From: Lophium mytilinum
Lineage: Eukaryota; Ascomycota; Dothideomycetes; Mytilinidiales; Mytilinidiaceae
Reading direction: 5' to 3'
Assembly: GCA_010093605.1 (NCBI GenBank)
Contig: MU004196.1
Span: forward strand, 584,255 to 648,254
DNA length: 64,000 bases
Shown: positions 1 through 12,304 of the stretch, one piece after another
Position numbering within the stretch: the first letter of the stretch is position 1
Layout: each line of letters opens with the position of its first letter
Translations under genes and position numbers: made by a program
Notes under the pieces: generated by a model
The model's database searches: none
Seen by the model: the letters and a program-made list of their open reading frames with translations, nothing else
Told to the model about the DNA's origin: nothing

Positions 1-954
1 TGACGATAGTATGAGTAGACGCTCTTAATTTGGTATGTGAGAAGTACTTTATAAAGATCTACAATCTGATTTTCCAGCTGGTATCTCACTTCAGAAAGTT
101 CCCTGGCATCATCTGTAGATTCCTGGAGAAGGCTACTGAACAGGCTGCAGTACCAATTCATGTTTTTGATAACGTATTCAACGCCTTGGCGGTTGGTTTC
201 GGTTGCCTTGATGGGATTGGCAAGCATCTCCGGCAGTCAGCATGCGAAAATATCATTATGTAGACAAACTTACCTCCAAGGCAATGCAAACGCCGGTCCA
301 GGGTAGGGCAGCTTGGGGCGCGACCCCAATAGCGGAACTGATTATATCCCTGGCTATTAGGACCGGGCCCATAGTGCGGCTCATGCCTTCTTTCATTTTA
401 GCCTCCGGTGCGGTCTTGTCGAGACCGGTATAGACAAGCTGCTCCATTTGATGTCGCCTTTCGTCTGGGTCACTCTGGCAGATGTTATTTGCCTGGTGCT
501 CCGGTTCAGTAGAGGCACCCCTGTCCTTCTGCAAATTGTGAGACAAAATCCTTTCGTATTCGTCCAGGAGGGCCGGCTCCTTTTCTTTGAGGTCGTCGTA
601 GGCTCGATCCCAGAGTCGCTCGGACGGGCTTGCAGTACGAGTGACATTCGCGTGTGTCGACCCATCGCCAGAGGTAGCCGCTCGAGCATTTGGGAGCGGC
701 GAAGCGGACGTAGAGGTGGCAGTGGGTCCTTGTAGGAGGGGCGATATAGACTCGAGTAGAGTAGCAGGTAGAGGAACGCCTATGGTGGTTGTAGAGTTTT
801 GCATAGCATCTTCGGAGGTCGTCAGCACGACAGAGGTGCCAGTCGTACTTGCTTGTACAGCGAGCTGGGTTCGTTCTTTGTGTTTTTCCCGACCTGTCAT
901 GCCGCGACCTATTCGCGGAAGCCACTTCCGCCAGCATGATGATCGTTCCGGCAT
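1..954 (-). CDS. STAND/NLR-like protein, NWD NACHT N-terminal domain (partial, continues off left edge)
   Basis: This is the 5' part of a fungal NLR-like (STAND) gene; only the N-terminal signalling module lies in the window. Exon 1 is 954-274 and exon 2 runs from 227 past base 1. The 46-nt intron (273-228) has a GTAAGT donor and joins in phase 0. The text LWDRAYDDLKEKEPALLDEY followed by QAALPWTGVCIALE and, after the intron, NPIKATETNRQGVEYVI and ENQIVDLYKVLLTYQIKSV is characteristic of the NWD N-terminal domain that precedes a NACHT NTPase. The Met at 954 (MPERSSCWRKW) is preferred over the upstream in-frame Met at 1125, because these proteins usually open with a short basic segment, then a Ser/Thr-rich linker (here about residues 25-110). 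Family members are cytoplasmic sensors in programmed cell death and non-self recognition. The NACHT and repeat domains should lie left of the window. Confidence 0.85.
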
Positions 955-1614
955 GGCAGCTAGGTAAAGGATGGGGGTGATTGAGACAGCGCGAGTGAAG
1001 CAGTGTTGGTGGTAAAAAGTTGGACTTGAGTTGAAAAAGTGTGTTACATCTGATTTACTGAAGTTGAGCGGAGGAACTGATGTAGAATATACTAACGGAC
1101 TGGGGACGACCCCCTGCACGGCCATCCATACAGTCCTAATAGTCGTACACGTACAAAGGTAACGCAGTTTTGAGGAAAGAGGTCTGTCAGAAGCCGCCTA
1201 GTCAATTATTTTTGAGAGAGGTTGCCTCTAATGGATGCGACCACAGCACCAGACCTTGAGCAACCTGATGATTGGCCTTACTGATTCTAAGCTGCAGTGT
1301 CGGGACTGCGGTATAACTAAAGATGCTGGCAACGGTTGCAGCTGTGCTCCTCCCATTAGTCAATCAAGCCGGATCGATTATATTGCCGGATTATCGGTGA
1401 TTAGAAGCCAAGTTTTATCAACGTCCTTTAGAACCATTGCTAACAATACTTTCTGGAAGGTGAGACTTCTAGCCCTATTATTATTCTATCAAGAGGCAGC
1501 GTAAGCCCTATTCGAGCCCCAGAAGTTGTCAATGTTAGGTTGTATTGCTGAACGTCTAAAGTAATTAAGATATAGGGGTTACCTACGGCGTTCTGTCTAA
1601 CTCCACTATCCCCG
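955..1614. other. intergenic, no gene seen
   Basis: This is the upstream region of the STAND gene. Short open frames here have no recognisable domain or splice partner. Confidence 0.5.
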
Positions 1615-1693
1615 CCAATTTTCCCTTGCCAATTTTCCCTGCCAATTTTCCCTGCCAATTTTCCCTGCCAATTTTCCCTGCCAATTTCCCCTA
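1615..1693. repeat. 13-bp minisatellite, six units
   Basis: Six head-to-tail copies of CCAATTTTCCCTG are visible. The first unit is 14 bp, four are identical, and the last is degenerate. The last unit overlaps the stop codon of the decayed PQ-loop gene that ends at 1691. Confidence 0.9.
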
Positions 1694-2669
1694 CGAATAT
1701 CGCTCCGGAAAGTAACATCCCGGAGTGACGAGCCACAGCCCCCCTTGAACCACAGCGAATGCTGCGGCATCTACAACCGTCCAACCACTCTCCACAAACC
1801 ACCGCCACACGCTCTCCGTCTTAGACCCCGAGGCCCGCCACACCCAACTCACCGCCAGCACCGCAAACACGATACTCTGCGATACCAGCGTCGCCGAACA
1901 GAGCGTACTCACCTCGCCCTCTCCATCCTGGACCTTCTTGATCACCCGCCACTGCGGAAAAAAGGAGTAGAGGAGGAGAAGAGTAGTGAGCGGATTCAGA
2001 ATCACCGCGTGAAAGCCGAAGAAGAAGGATTCGAAGACGTCGCGAGAGGACATCAGATCGTGATGGTGTAATTCAGTGTGAGCGAAAGAAATAGCAGCAA
2101 TAGTCGGTACGAGGGAGAAGAGGAGGTAGGTGAGATACGCCATGAACACGGCCACCTTCGAGACGGCCGGGTCGGGGTCTTCAGCGGGCGAGACGAAGAG
2201 GGCGAGGAGGAGGCTGGAGGTGTTAGCGGGGATGGACTGGATGGATGCTAAGGTGTTGGAGGACTGACAGTGCGGAGGAACACACGAATACGATAGCGAA
2301 TTGTGCGATGTTGAGGTAGGAGAGGATAAAGAGGTGCGCGTTGTCTTCGGGGTCGCTGGTGAGGCCGTTGAAGGAAAAGAAGAGGATGACGGTAAGGTGG
2401 GAGGTGGCGGCGACGCTGGTGCAGAGGAGATATGGGAGGGAGATGCCGGTGCTAGAGCGGGTGCGGATGATGCGGTGGTATTGGGGGAGGTAGGTTAGGG
2501 AAGTCAGGAGGAGGAGGATGCTGGGGCAGTGTCAGAGGGCGGAATTGCCTACGGACATCGCGAGTTGGGACTAGACAAACGTGCTGGAGATATTGAGGAT
2601 TATCGTCCCCGGGGAGTTGGAATTGATGGGCGGGGGAGTTGGGAACGCGGGCGGTAGTGTAGCTGCCAT
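1691..2669 (-). pseudogene. PQ-loop repeat membrane protein, decayed
   Basis: Read on the minus strand, the region encodes a multi-spanning membrane protein with a PQ-loop signature (LTYLPQYHRIIRTRSSTGIS) and a second PQ motif (YSFFPQWRVIKK) near the C-terminus. That is the layout of the small lysosomal/vacuolar or SWEET-like transporter superfamily. The reading frame from Met at 2669 is interrupted by TAG (2571-2573), TGA (2532-2534) and a one-base frameshift near 2250-2272. Reading through these, the hydrophobic pattern continues without a gap, so they are not introns. The two stops fit CAG to TAG and TGG to TGA, i.e. C:G to T:A changes. The 154-codon frame 1691-2155 remains open and is the best-preserved part. 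Substrate unknown. An alternative is sequencing error, but three defects in 1 kb make a pseudogene likelier. Confidence 0.65.
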
Positions 2670-4177
2670 ATTTTGGGATCCTGCTCTCGGGCTAATTCAA
2701 AGATACAGAACCGATATCAAAGAACGAGGTCTTCATTTTTCAATCAAAATAGAATTAAGACAAACGCATGGAAGGAAAAGAATGGGACAACAGAAACAAT
2801 TCTCGATGTGGTGTCGTTGATCAGGCAGAAGTTCTAATCCCTGCGGCGGAGTCCTCGCCCAGGTTCTGCAAGTTGGAGGCACAGTATTAGAGTCACCTTT
2901 CTGAAGTTTGGGGGCCGGAACTGAACAACTCGCATGAAGAGAATGTTCTTTGTACTGCGTTCCCGAGATGCTTAGATGTCGCAATATGCGACCGACCGCA
3001 AGAGCAAGACGGTCGAGATTGGACTACGATCAAGAGGATGAGAATAGGACTCTGGAAGACCTCCGTGGAGGTGCTATGAATTCTAGATGCAAGTTCTCCC
3101 AGATCTAACCGCATGAGAGTTATAACCGCATGACAAAATGAGGATTTACAGCCGTGTTTCATTGGACGGCCGCGGAGGATCACTTCGCTCACATGAGACA
3201 CACGTGAATGAGTTATGAATCGGGTGTAAAACTTCCGTCCGACTCCAGAGATCGAGCTGGCAGGGGGCGTTTGGCTCCCATGGAGGATGCGGAAGTGCGG
3301 TTCAAGACTAAGCTGAAAGACTACACCATGGCTCCGCAGACATCTCTTTCTCATGATGCTCATCACCCTTACCTCATTGTAATGCTTTCCACCACCTCGT
3401 CTTACTGATTGTTGCCACTGATCTGGCTCATAGACTATCAGCATCGTCGTAGATAGCCTCCACCATCGCCAATCCACAGCACCGCTACCCAACCTCTCCT
3501 CGCCTCTACTCTCCTCTCGCCATGGGCTGTCTATGATGGCGGATTTGATCAGACCGCCGGCCCACAGGCCTCTCCATTGGGCGCTGTCGGTTCTGTGTTT
3601 TACCACCAACGCCGCCGACTCCAGGGGTCTTCCTCCGCGGGTCTTCCAACCATGAAGTCTGGCGGTGTTCCAGTTTCAAATTCGCATTCAATGACCCCAT
3701 TACTACAGGGAGAAAGCAGCTCACAGCGGGGGTGAGCTTTTATACGTGGGAGAAGTTGCTCTGCATGTGACATGGGAGACTCTCACATGACCTTGATCCC
3801 CTTCTGAATCGACCACTGGCCATGTAAGAGGGGTCTCGTAAAAGCAAGATAGAACGAAGGTTGAGAGGTAAAAGTTAATAGATCACTTCTCCTCTGGCTT
3901 ACATCTCTCTATCGTCTTCGAAAGATAGGCGGCCAGTACCAAAAAAGTGTACAGTATATCGAACCCAAAATCCTACCACAACGCCACTCAAAGAATTGCC
4001 GGGAATCCCCACAGCCGAACCACGGCGCGAATATCAATATTTCCCCCTCCTCGAACCCCAATCCCAAAACGCCAGATACGCTCAAGTAGCACACATATAC
4101 CCTCCACACATCCAGACCCCTGGAATAACGCAAAGTAACCCCATCCCTACTATCCCGTATTACTACACACCCAAACT
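2670..4177. other. intergenic, no supportable gene
   Basis: About 1.5 kb between the PQ-loop relic and the 3' end of the Zn2Cys6 gene. The longest open frame (minus, 2893-3609) is arginine/serine-rich with no domain and no plausible splice partner. From about 4120 rightward the plus strand becomes C-rich because the neighbouring gene encodes a glycine-rich tail. Confidence 0.5.
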
Positions 4178-6863
4178 CTACCCAACACCCCCGTTTCCAC
4201 CCCCATGCCCCCACCACTCCGCAAAACCCGCGCCCCCCGCCGTCCCCATCCTACCCCCTCCCCCTGCACCTGCCTGCGCCGTTCCCATCCCATGGCCCCC
4301 CTGCCCCGCAAACCCCATGTGATCGCCAGCCTGCTGCCAGCTCTCACTCATCTTGAAACCATCTCTCGAAAAATCGTCCCACTGGTCTACCGCCCCGAGC
4401 ATGTTGCTCAGATCCATCGGCGAGACGTGCATGTTGTTTCCAAGCAGTGGGACGCCCTGGCCCTGGAACGGCGTCCAGAAGAGCTGTTCTTCGGCCGGCG
4501 CGGCGGCGTTGCTCGCCTGCGCGTTATTGGGCGGGGATGCGAAGGTGAGGGGCGGCGACGTGGTGTTGGTGGTGGCGACGGTGCAGGAGCGGGGCGGAAG
4601 GGAGGAGGTGGTGGCGAGGGTTTGGGGGGTGAACATCGTAAGTGACTCTCTGCGGGTGGAGTCTTCGGGTGTAGCCGATGGGTACTCGGCTCGCGGGGGC
4701 TGGGGGCCGGTTGGCGGTGGGATGGCGTCGTAGGTCTCGAAGAAGTTTGTTGTACGCGGTCGAGGCGAGGTTAGAGGGGCTTCGTCCCCGACGGGGACGA
4801 GGGGGCTGGACTTGAGCTCGTCGGGGAAGGCGAGGTTCCATTTCTGGCAGAGGTTGTAGATGATCTTGAAGCAGCGAGCGGTGAAGTAACTTTTGGCCAC
4901 TGTTAGGATAACTGTGCCTTAATGAAGATTAATAGCAGAATGACTTACTGGCAGGTGGACATGTCTTCCATGGCGCGGAGGCCGGCAATGAGGTTTCGGC
5001 GGCCGACCGGGGTGGAGGAGTTGATAAGGTGGACGGTGGTTATGGAGAGAAGGATGTGGGTTAGTAGTAGGTTGCAAGATCGGAGACTGTAGTGCTGTCG
5101 ATATAGTCTCATAATGTCGGATACTGTATTTGCGCTGTTTATGCACACCTCGCGGGGTCTAATGTCGGAATGAAGGATGTCCACTTTCATGAGTGGCCTG
5201 AACAGATGGACGATGCACGTGTGGTAATACATGCTTTGTTCATATTAGTATATTGCAGCAACGAGCCGGCGCCAACTTACTGAAGTGTGAGAACATGCGG
5301 TATTGGCAGCACCTTATCATTCGGGTCAAGCTGAAGTGCTTTAGGTAACGACTTGTACCAGTTCTTGTACTTGCAATAGGTGTCGAGCAATCTACGGCTA
5401 GTAAACCGTTCTCTGGGCGCGTAGAACATGAAAACGGAGTCGCTGACTAGTTCCGACAGCGTACTAAACTCCTGAAGGAACTGCCGATTAGTGAAAACCG
5501 GCTGCGATTCGCGGGAAGCATCCAAAAATAGTTGCCCTTTCTCAAGGGCTACCGGTTCTTCAAGAATTGGCTTATCCAGATTAATGGCAGTACTGGGAAG
5601 CTGAGATATGCGTCCAATTGCTAGCGACCATGCCCTTCTACACATTAGTTGTGCATTCTGTCTTTTTCTACATGCATGACTTACGTATCGAACGTGAAGC
5701 AGCCCCAGAACGTGACTTTCCGGACTTCTATTTCAGACCGGGTCAGTCCTAAATTTGCTGAAGAGGAGTAATTTAGATGCAAGCCTAATTCCACCGCCAT
5801 CCTCATGCACCTGCCAGCATACATGAAACCAGAACTGTCACGTCCAGCAGATGGCTCCCGTAAGCCCATGACAGCTAGAGCTTGGACCGTAGTGAGGCGC
5901 GGCGACTCATCCTCGAAGAGCAGTCGTCGAGCTTCCGCAAAGAAATGGTCTCCAGCTGTACGGGGATTGCTTGGATCCGTTCGAGCGAGTGGCTCGTCGG
6001 AGGAGTGACAAGCGTAGGCACAGATGGCGTTCACCAGCAGAGGGCTGCAGTACTTCTGACGACCGGTCCTGAAGTCTTTGTAGAAGCATTCCCTAGAGAA
6101 AAGCACGTAGAACGGATGAGACCACTTGAAGTACAGCTCGAAGAGATGGTAGAGAAACTTAGTATCCTTGGTGACGGTGGTCCAGGTATCTACGTTCAAA
6201 GGTGCGGGCATAATGGTGTTAGGCTGAGTGTAGTTCTCATCCTCGCGCACCAGTCCCAGACTCGAGGTATGGCCATAGTGCCTCGATACACCAGACTTCG
6301 TCAAGGCGGGCTTCCCGATGAGGACGGCAAGGTCTCCCTCCAGCGAAGACGTCTGGCTCTCCAACTTTGGGGGCAGAGTTACGACTCTCCGCAGCGACTC
6401 AGCCAGCGAGTCCAAGTTGTCATCCCTCCGGATCTGGTGTATGATGTCCTGGATCTCCGACTCTGGCAGACTCCGAATGGACGCCACTATGATATCTGCA
6501 GCTCCCGAACTGGTCTCGGCGATGGAGGCACTGTCTCGCTTCACGGCCGTTTTCCCGCGACGGTTCTCGCTTTCGGCGTCGTAGTGGCATTCCGTCTTAT
6601 ACACGGCGGTGCAAGTTGCGCACACGGGGGTGCCGCCATCGCACTATTAAGCAGATAAGTCAGCAGCTAGTTCGGCGGCAGGCTCAATTCCAGATTCGCG
6701 ACACTCGCGCAACGGGACTTGCCTTTGACTTCCTTTTCCTACACGGCACACAAGCGCTCTGCACGCATCGCCGCTTGGATGTCTTTTGCTCGGCCTGGCT
6801 GCTGCTCGACGCCACCGGGGACTCGGTGGTATTGTCCTCCTTCGAGGCGACAGCACGCGCCAT
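4178..6863 (-). CDS. Zn2Cys6 transcription factor, NIT-4/NirA-like
   Basis: An 817-residue DNA-binding regulator built from five exons: 6863-6723, 6643-5685, 5637-5281, 5233-4949 and 4889-4178; all phases close. The N-terminal zinc cluster has cysteines at residues 38, 41, 48, 55, 58 and 66 (CVPCRKRKSK / CDGGTPVCATC). Its codons are split after KSK by a 79-nt intron with a GC donor (GCAAGT). A short dimerisation-like segment (SIRSLPESEIQDIIHQIRR) follows. The fungal-specific transcription factor domain spans roughly residues 200-480, and the tail is Gly/Pro-rich and disordered with a conserved patch (FWTPFQGQGVPL, SPMDLSNMLGAVDQWD). The cluster followed by a VASIRSLPES-type segment is typical of the NIT-4/NirA group, but membership of that group does not prove a role in nitrate control. 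It acts in the nucleus, with unknown targets. Confidence 0.88.
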
Positions 6864-7820
6864 ATTTCAGGAGGGAGTCGCGAGAGGAGAAGGGCGACGA
6901 AGCGTGAGGCGCGTAGAATATAGGATTCGCGATCTTCTACGGATCGCAGAGTGGAAGTGGGAGGCCTGAGTCAGGGACAATGCAATTCATGCTGCGCTAT
7001 GTACATCCAAAGCTCTGTTGCTCGTTCTGGGCGCGTCGATGAAGACAAGCTATGACGTTGCCGCAGCAGAGTCCTTGCAACCAGCTGCGGAGTGTGGAGG
7101 GACTAGCGAGAGAGCGGCAGCCTCGCGCGGCGGAGGATCATGAGGGGGGTGGGAGCAGTGGGCGGCGGGCTGCGAGTTGGGGAAGCGTATAGGAGGCTTT
7201 GAAATCCAACTGCCATGAAGGCTGCTTGCAGTATTCCCAGTATTCCCGAGGAGATGTTCAAGGATGCTACCGCATTCCGCGTCCCGCCCGTTGTACTCTC
7301 GGATCGAGTCGCCGTCCGCCTTCTCCAACCACAACACAGAAATTTCTGCAGTGCACAGATTCCAAATCCACGCGTTCTGGAGGCAGTTGCCGAGAGCTGG
7401 TGATTTAATCCTTGAGCACTAGTGTGGAGTGCTCTCCGGCAGTTCTTCGACGCCACAGCCGTCCCATCCTTACCATCTAGATAACCTCAACTTCGCCACA
7501 TCTGGACCATTTGTCATCTATTATCCTGTCACCAGAAAAACAGAAAAAGCAACGTTAGGATATCAGTCGATGCACGTTCAAAACATGCCTAGTCTGAGCA
7601 AGCAATGTAGAATGGTTCTTTTGGTGGGTTTGGTGGGAGAACTCTAAGAATGGGGAATCGATGTATTAAATAGGGTATTCAAGTCCAAGCCTACGCGCTC
7701 GTCGCAAATGCCACAATGCAGGCCTCTATCTATGCTGTTGAAATGACGAGATACTTGGAAACTATGGTCAATGAATTCAGGCAGCATCACTTCCTGTGCC
7801 TTGACAGCACACGCAAGTCC
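6864..7820. other. intergenic region, no gene seen
   Basis: About 960 bp holding the upstream region of the Zn2Cys6 gene and the 3' flank of the RhoGAP gene. Open frames on both strands are short and Ser/Arg-rich without domains. Confidence 0.5.
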
Positions 7821-10270
7821 CTATTTGTGCAAACCAGCTTCTACCAAACTCTTCGCGGTCCCCGCTCGCTCCTCATACAGCCTCCGCAGATCATCAACCG
7901 AAGCCTTCTTTAAGTTCAACTTATGAGGACGCGGCGCAAGTCCATTGGGAGGAGTCTGTGAAGGCGCCGGTTCAAACGAGGGCATCCGTTGAAGGAGTCC
8001 TGGCGACAACGCCCTAGGTCTTGTTGCTGGAACAGGCAGAGATGCCGACTTCGCAGGGGGCTGAGGGGCTGGCGGTTTGGCTTTGTTCAAAGAAGGGTAC
8101 ACAGGTCGCGCAAGGGATGTAATGGTTGGAGTCCTGCTCGCAGATGCGGGCCAGCTAGGCCGTCGAAAATTACTCACTGGCGCCTGTGGGTCCACAGAGC
8201 CGCGCCTTGTCCAGCTTGGACCTGTCGACTCTTTTGGAGAAGGAGATGATGACTCGCCTCCCTTTTCTACTGTCGTCTCAGGCGCATCCTTGGGGGACTG
8301 CACGGGCTTGCGCCGGATGGAATCAGTTGGACTTCCGCCGGTCATCCCAGGCAGCGCCATCCTGCCATCTGAAAACGCTCGCGATTGGGCTTGCGTGGCA
8401 TTCTCCGCGTTACCTATCTGCTCTGCTGTCAGGGCTTTCCTCTTGGGGAGTATGATTGTAGGAGTGGGAGGTTCGCCAGCACTGTTCGTACCAGATTTCT
8501 TCTCGTCTGGGAATTCTTTCCACTGAGAAGGACGAGGAGGAGCAAACCCATCAGCCACGTAGCTAGTTGGTGACTCAGCAACATCTAAAGGACTGTCGCC
8601 TACAATGGTAGAGTATCTAGGTGGTAGTAGCGTGTTTAGTGGAGGCGCCGGTTTTCGCTTTGTAGTTGAATCAGGGGACTCTGAAGAGCGCTGCTTCTCT
8701 ATCCGTCGGGGTGGCAGAGGAGGTGGCTGATCTGACGCCGCGGCAGCCTCGTTATCCTCCAGGATGATGCCGGTGAAGTGTTTCTCGTCAACATCTTCTG
8801 GCGCTTGGGTATACACTTTCCCTTCGAGTGGGTCTTCCCATTCATTGGGGTCTGTCGGGAGAGCGAGGTCCTTTTGGAATGCAGCCGGATCTATCATGCA
8901 ATTCTTTCCCAGGTCGTTAGGCCAGAGGTCGATTGCTGCCATCAGAATTCGCCTGACGATTGACGAAGTTTTTGCATCTTCCAGCTGATCTGGACCGCAG
9001 AGCAGCGTTGGAGCAAAACACACTGCGAGATTTTCCGAATTCATTTTGTTTTCATGCTGTCGTGCTGCTATGGCGGCTAGCAGTGGGAGAAGATGTCTAG
9101 TCATGATCTCGCGGGAGATAGAAGGAAGACTAGACCATTCCGAGGTTGGTGATATCAGCTCCGTAAGCCTTTCCAGCGACGGAATCTCATCAGGATCTCC
9201 AAATATTCTCTTTAGGTCTTTGTACGAAGATTGAGGGAATATTGGCTGCCGAAGATCCGCATACCAAGACTTGATCAGCCCTGCCGCCATTGTGACTCCG
9301 TACGCGTCCCTTTGATCAATTTCTCCGATAGCCTCTTCGATAGCATCAGAGCGTGGGTACTCAGGAATGGGGAGCGCAATCTGCCCCTCCTTCCAGACAA
9401 TAAACTTCTGTCCGCGATCATAAGCTTCCTTCAATATTTCCTTTAGCTTAGAGTGTGGCGGTATCCTGAACAGGCCCTCGGTGCCTATGTTCTCCTCCAT
9501 GAGAACGAAATTTGTAGCTTCTCGGAGCACACGGGGAAGCCTCGTTTGGCCTTGGCTAGTCTTTGGAAGGGATTGTCGGACCCCAAAGGCCCGTCGTCCA
9601 CTCGCGTAGGGGGCAAATATATCGTCTGACAGGCGGCGATCGTGCAAGTACGCCGAGGGCGGAATAAGCAGGTCTTCGATTGCGAGATGTAACGCCAGAT
9701 TGCTCAATGTGGACACTGATTACAGAATTCGTCAGTTCGAGCTCGATACAGTACGCTATTGAGTACAAGACACATACCGTGCACGATCTTTCTCCTAAAC
9801 TTTGGACTCACGATCGTGGAGAACATCTCGACTAGAATCCTGACCCAACTCCGCTCGTGGACAATGTAGAGCCTTTGCAATCGCTTTCTCATCGCCCTCG
9901 AAAGGACATGATATGCCTGTATGAACCATCCCCAGCCTGGTCTGTTCTTTCTGGCAGCTGTAGCCCCCTCGGAACCTCCTCCGGCAAAGAATATGACCTC
10001 GTACTCCGAGCCCTTCAAGAGCTCCTCTTCCCCCGGCAACCTCGCAAGTACGTACGGTAGCAGCGCGTCGAAATCGGCCTCGCGGGTATCGGGTAGGGCC
10101 GCGGCATTCAGTATGTAAATAGGTCTGCCATCTTTCGAGGTTATAGGCGAACGGTAAAGGACGCTGGCCGCTACTCGGGCGAGGGGTGTTGAATAGTCGG
10201 CAGATGTTTGCGGAGGAGGGACGGCACTGAGTGACGAGCTTCGAAGGCGGTTGGCAAGATGAGACCGCAT
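7821..10270 (-). CDS. CRAL-TRIO-like + RhoGAP protein (Ecm25/p50RhoGAP type)
   Basis: A 795-residue GTPase-activating protein for Rho-family GTPases. Exon 1 is 10270-9778, the intron is 62 nt (9777-9716), and exon 2 is 9715-7821. Residues ~30-190 resemble the divergent CRAL-TRIO lipid-binding fold (YIVHERSWVRILVEMFSTIVSPKF). The RhoGAP domain occupies ~205-410, with the catalytic arginine finger in TEGLFRIP (Arg ~248) and the conserved NLAVCFAPTLL segment. The remaining ~380 residues are Pro/Ser-rich with SH3-ligand-like PPLPPR runs. This order matches yeast Ecm25 and animal ARHGAP1. The role is inferred: switching off Cdc42/Rho at membranes during polarised growth. Confidence 0.9.
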
Positions 10271-10825
10271 GTTGAGGAGTTGTCAATGCCGTGACAGTGT
10301 TGGTATGGCTTTAGGTGGGCAGAACGCAGCCGGGTGGTGAATACCCAGGTAGGTCGCCACAAGACGTCTACGCAGAGCTGTGGCAATGGGCCGTTTGAAC
10401 GACTAGTAGAGAGGAGAGGCTAAAAACAAGAGAAAAGTCAAGCATGCGCAAATGAGGTCACTTCGCCATAAGGTTCGCCGCGGTCGTTGAGAGGATGCTC
10501 CAACGCGCTTCTGTCAACAGGTGGTTGTACCCAGGCGGGGCTTGCGTGGAAAATCAGGTTATGCTGTGCAATCGAGCTAATCTGCAGGCGAAATAGAGAC
10601 GAGGTGTTTCCTTCGTGTATCGTGCCCCGTCAAACATCGACGTCAGCAGTCTCAAGGTTCAAGGATTGCGAGTAGAGGAGGAGCGGAGCTGGAGTGTTGG
10701 GCTGCGCTGGCTACGGACTTGGCCCGCGCCTATTCTATTGATGCCAAGCAATTATGCGCAATCTCGAGGTCGAGTAAACAACCTCGTCACGCGGAGGGAA
10801 GCAACAGATATGTCAATGGGAGATA
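10271..10825. other. intergenic, upstream of the RhoGAP gene, up to the transposon insertion site
   Basis: Promoter-proximal sequence of the RhoGAP gene on the minus strand, then unique sequence of normal base composition. It ends at the TA dinucleotide (10824-10825) that forms the left copy of the transposon target duplication. No gene was recognised. Confidence 0.5.
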
Positions 10826-10863
10826 CCGTATAGTTTCGGAATATCCGGACGCCACCCTTGGCA
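10826..10863 (+). repeat. left terminal inverted repeat of the transposon
   Basis: 38 bp, identical in reverse complement to 14885-14922; preceded by TA. Beyond 38 bp the similarity continues imperfectly for about 15 bp. Confidence 0.95.
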
Positions 10864-11556
10864 GCGCTAGTAGGGGGCTCTAATTTTAATTCCTTATCCG
10901 CCGCACCCGCTCAGTGCCTTAGTACATTAATCCTCTATCTAAATATACCTAAATCTATATATCTTTCTATTTAATAATAGCCTATACAACTATAAATAAA
11001 GCCCTAATTACTTTAGGGGAATTTAAGGCAGTTTATATATATTTTTTCCACTTTTCTTATATATTACTTTACTAATTCTTATCTTATAGACGCTATACAT
11101 AACTTTATTAATTCTCCACGCTTTAAAATAGATAAGAAGTATATCCTTATCTATTATTAGCCTATAGATTAGACGTATAATATATCTAGAGGTCCCGGAA
11201 TCTCTCTCTAAGATGCTAAGGGATAATACTAAGGTTAGGTAAAGAAAGAAAATCGCGTGCCTATTAATACACGCCTGTAAGCTAGCAGGCGTGTTATTAA
11301 ATATATAATATGCCTAGGCTAAGGCTATAAGCGTCTAGATAGCCGCCTTAGTATTAAGTAGAAGATAAAGTTTAGTATAATAGTAGTATATATTTTACTA
11401 AGTTTCTAAGTATAGATTTCTATCTCTATAATAGTTGCATAGAGTTCTACTTTAGGTAGTAAATAGATTAGATAAACGCAATTAATTTAGTTCTAATTTA
11501 AATAAAATCTATAGAAATTTAAATAAGTTATAATTTTTTTTATAATAGACTGCATA

Positions 11557-12304
11557 AAATAGGAAGTCTATAGAAGGGCTGCGCAGTCTTGCTATAAATC
11601 TACTTAAGAGTAATAACTTAATTAAATATTTATTAATTCTTACGTACTTTTTACAGGTTAACAGTATATATACAGGCAAACAGCGCGCTTAATTATAGCT
11701 AGACTATATTAGTAGATTTAAGAGATTTATAGTTTAAAGATCTATATATATAGAATATTTTATAAGTAAATTTATCTAGTTCTAGTATAGCTTAGTAGTT
11801 AGTATAGTACTTCTGTAGATTAAATTCTTAATATAATAAGCTTAAGGAGCTTTTATTGCGGGAATTTAATCTGCGGAAGCATAGAGAGTAGAAGGTTAGT
11901 AGTACTCTTTTTATAGTTTAATTTCTAGCTAGACTGCTTTCTTTTTACTTAAATATTTATTAATCCGTACGCGCTTTTAATAGGTTAACAGCGTATATAC
12001 GGGCTAACAGCGCGCTTAATTATAGCTAGATTACATTAGTAGATTTAAGAGATTTGCGTACTAAAGAAAGTGTAATAGCCGGAGGCGTAGACTGTTTTTA
12101 TGCTCTAGGCCTATACACCTTATTTAAACCGCGAATCTCTTAAATCTACTAAGGTAATCTAGCTATAATTAGGCGCGCTGTTAGCCCGTATACACGCCGT
12201 TAACCTATTAAAAGCGCGTAACTATTCTATAATAATTAACTAATTTATTACTCTTAAGTAGATTTATAGTAAGGCTGCGCAGCCCTTCTATAGACTTCCT
12301 ATTT
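11557..12304. repeat. nested palindromic repeat inside the RIP-degraded transposon
   Basis: About 180 bp at 11557-11738 recurs in inverted orientation at 12122-12304. Shared landmarks are AGGAAGTCTATAGAAGGGCT, CTTAAGAGTAATAA, GGTTAACAG and AGTAGATTTAAGAGATT. A third, partial copy of about 110 bp lies in direct orientation at 11947-12057. The arrangement suggests a smaller element with long inverted termini, or a rearranged pair, inserted into the larger transposon before or during RIP. Confidence 0.75.

Noticed and set aside
2893-3609. 238-codon minus-strand open frame
   Set aside because: Composition is Arg/Ser-rich with no domain, no hydrophobic periodicity and no flanking splice or start signals.
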